This document shows positions 63,644 to 64,000 of a stretch of 64,000 nt of DNA, piece after piece (within the stretch, counting starts at the first letter, position 1; the number at the start of each line of letters is the position of its first letter). This DNA is from Armatimonadota bacterium (GTDB lineage Bacteria; Armatimonadota; Chthonomonadetes; Chthonomonadales; CAJBBX01). A model generated the notes under the pieces. The model did not search any database and was not told the origin of the DNA. It saw nothing but the letters and a program-made list of their open reading frames with translations. A program made the position numbers and the translations under genes. Location of the stretch: positions 62,001-126,000 of the forward strand of contig JAPLCQ010000155.1 in NCBI GenBank assembly GCA_026392115.1. Reading direction: 5' to 3'.

Positions 63644-64000
63644 TTAGTCGTTGAGGCCGGCCAGGAGGCCGTCTGCGGGTCGAAGGCACTCAGGGCCCTC
63701 GTTGCGAGCGCTGTTCACGTAGGTTGAGACCGGCTCCATGGACATCAGCTCCTCAGGCATTGGGGTCAGCGCAGGCATCACCCGGGCCGCCGGCACGAAG
63801 CCGGGCGTCATCCAGAGATCCTCGTCCCACTCCCTCAGGATCGCCGGCATACGAGTGTGGATGCCGGCAAGAAGCGCGTTGGGTTCGACCGTGATGATCG
63901 TGCAGGTCCGGAGGGGCGAGCCGTCCGGCGATGGCCACTCGTCGTACAGGCCCGCGAAGGCGAAGAGCCGTCGGTCGCGTAGATGGATGAAGTAGGGCTG
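63644..64000 (-). CDS. yedK: SOS-response-associated peptidase (SRAP/YedK/HMCES family), C-terminal part
   Basis: The minus-strand frame is open from the window edge to TAA at 63644-63646, giving the last 118 residues. PYFIHLRDRRLFAFAGLYDEW, then LRTCTIITVEPNALLAGIHTRMPAIL and MEPVSTYVNSARNEGPECL are the SRAP signature. The His in IHTRMP is the active-site histidine. YedK crosslinks to abasic sites in single-stranded DNA through its N-terminal Cys2, which lies outside the window. The internal ATG at 63850 is not the start. Confidence 0.93.
   Translation of the reverse strand, partial: QPYFIHLRDRRLFAFAGLYDEWPSPDGSPLRTCTIITVEPNALLAGIHTRMPAILREWDEDLWMTPGFVPAARVMPALTPMPEELMSMEPVSTYVNSARNEGPECLRPADGLLAGLND

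Overview
The window is high-GC bacterial DNA. It divides into an accessory half (about 1-38,600) rich in sugar-processing genes and a housekeeping half (about 38,700-63,550) holding one very long ribosomal-protein superoperon. Several features together are compatible with a free-living, polysaccharide-degrading bacterium of the Armatimonadota or a neighbouring phylum: Tat-exported Gfo/Idh/MocA and xylose-isomerase-like proteins, GH127, GH4 and GH172 (DUF2961) enzymes, a DUF1854/ABC-exporter pair, zinc-type S14, and the order rplQ-truA-rplM-rpsI. The phylum is an inference from gene content, not a phylogenetic result.

Layout, accessory half. 1-843 is the 3' end of an RNB ribonuclease. 871-5105 is a tight plus-strand operon (uronate-isomerase-like, UroD-like methyltransferase, free methionine-R-sulfoxide reductase, serine hydrolase). 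It is followed by an MFS exporter, a multidomain GH127-type glycosidase, a sugar isomerase, a nucleotide-sugar dehydratase with a FemAB/GNAT-like transferase, a TlpA-like thioredoxin, alaS, an Ig-like membrane protein, a phosphopantetheinyl transferase and an ABC-F ATPase. Next come a sialate O-acetylesterase-like protein, a wrecked MNT-HEPN toxin-antitoxin pair, a GH4 glycosidase, an MBL hydrolase, rarA, a tyrosine-phenol-lyase-like enzyme with apbE, an FGE-like protein and two Tat-exported sugar enzymes. Last is a four-gene minus-strand operon (ABC exporter, DUF1854, GT-C-like membrane protein, GH172).

Layout, housekeeping half. A strong sigma-70 promoter at 38,705-38,734 and a structured leader precede rpsL-rpsG-fusA-tuf-rpsJ-rplC-rplD-rplW-rplB-rpsS-rplV-rpsC-rplP-rpmC-rpsQ-rplN-rplX-rplE-(EF-G paralogue)-rpsN-rpsH-rplF-rplR-rpsE-rpmD-rplO-secY-adk-map-infA-rpmJ-rpsM-rpsK-rpsD-rpoA-rplQ-truA-rplM-rpsI. 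The str, S10, spc, alpha and L13/S9 blocks are all contiguous. A hairpin at 63,511-63,550 closes the run, and a minus-strand yedK-type (SRAP) gene leaves the window.

Most unusual observations. (i) A second, divergent EF-G lies inside the spc block, with non-standard G3 and G4 motifs. (ii) Family-conserved protein sequence continues in frame beyond a TAG in three places (adk, the ABC-F gene, the hepT remnant). truA has no ATG/GTG/TTG start that preserves its fold and lies in frame immediately after the rplQ TAG. TAG is the commonest normal stop here, so global recoding is unlikely; nonsense mutation, sequence error or local readthrough remain open. (iii) The ABC-F protein lacks the switch histidine in both ATPase domains. 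(iv) IF-1 carries a basic N-terminal tail of about 40 residues and S3 an Arg/Gly-rich tail. No tRNA, rRNA, CRISPR array or insertion sequence was recognised.
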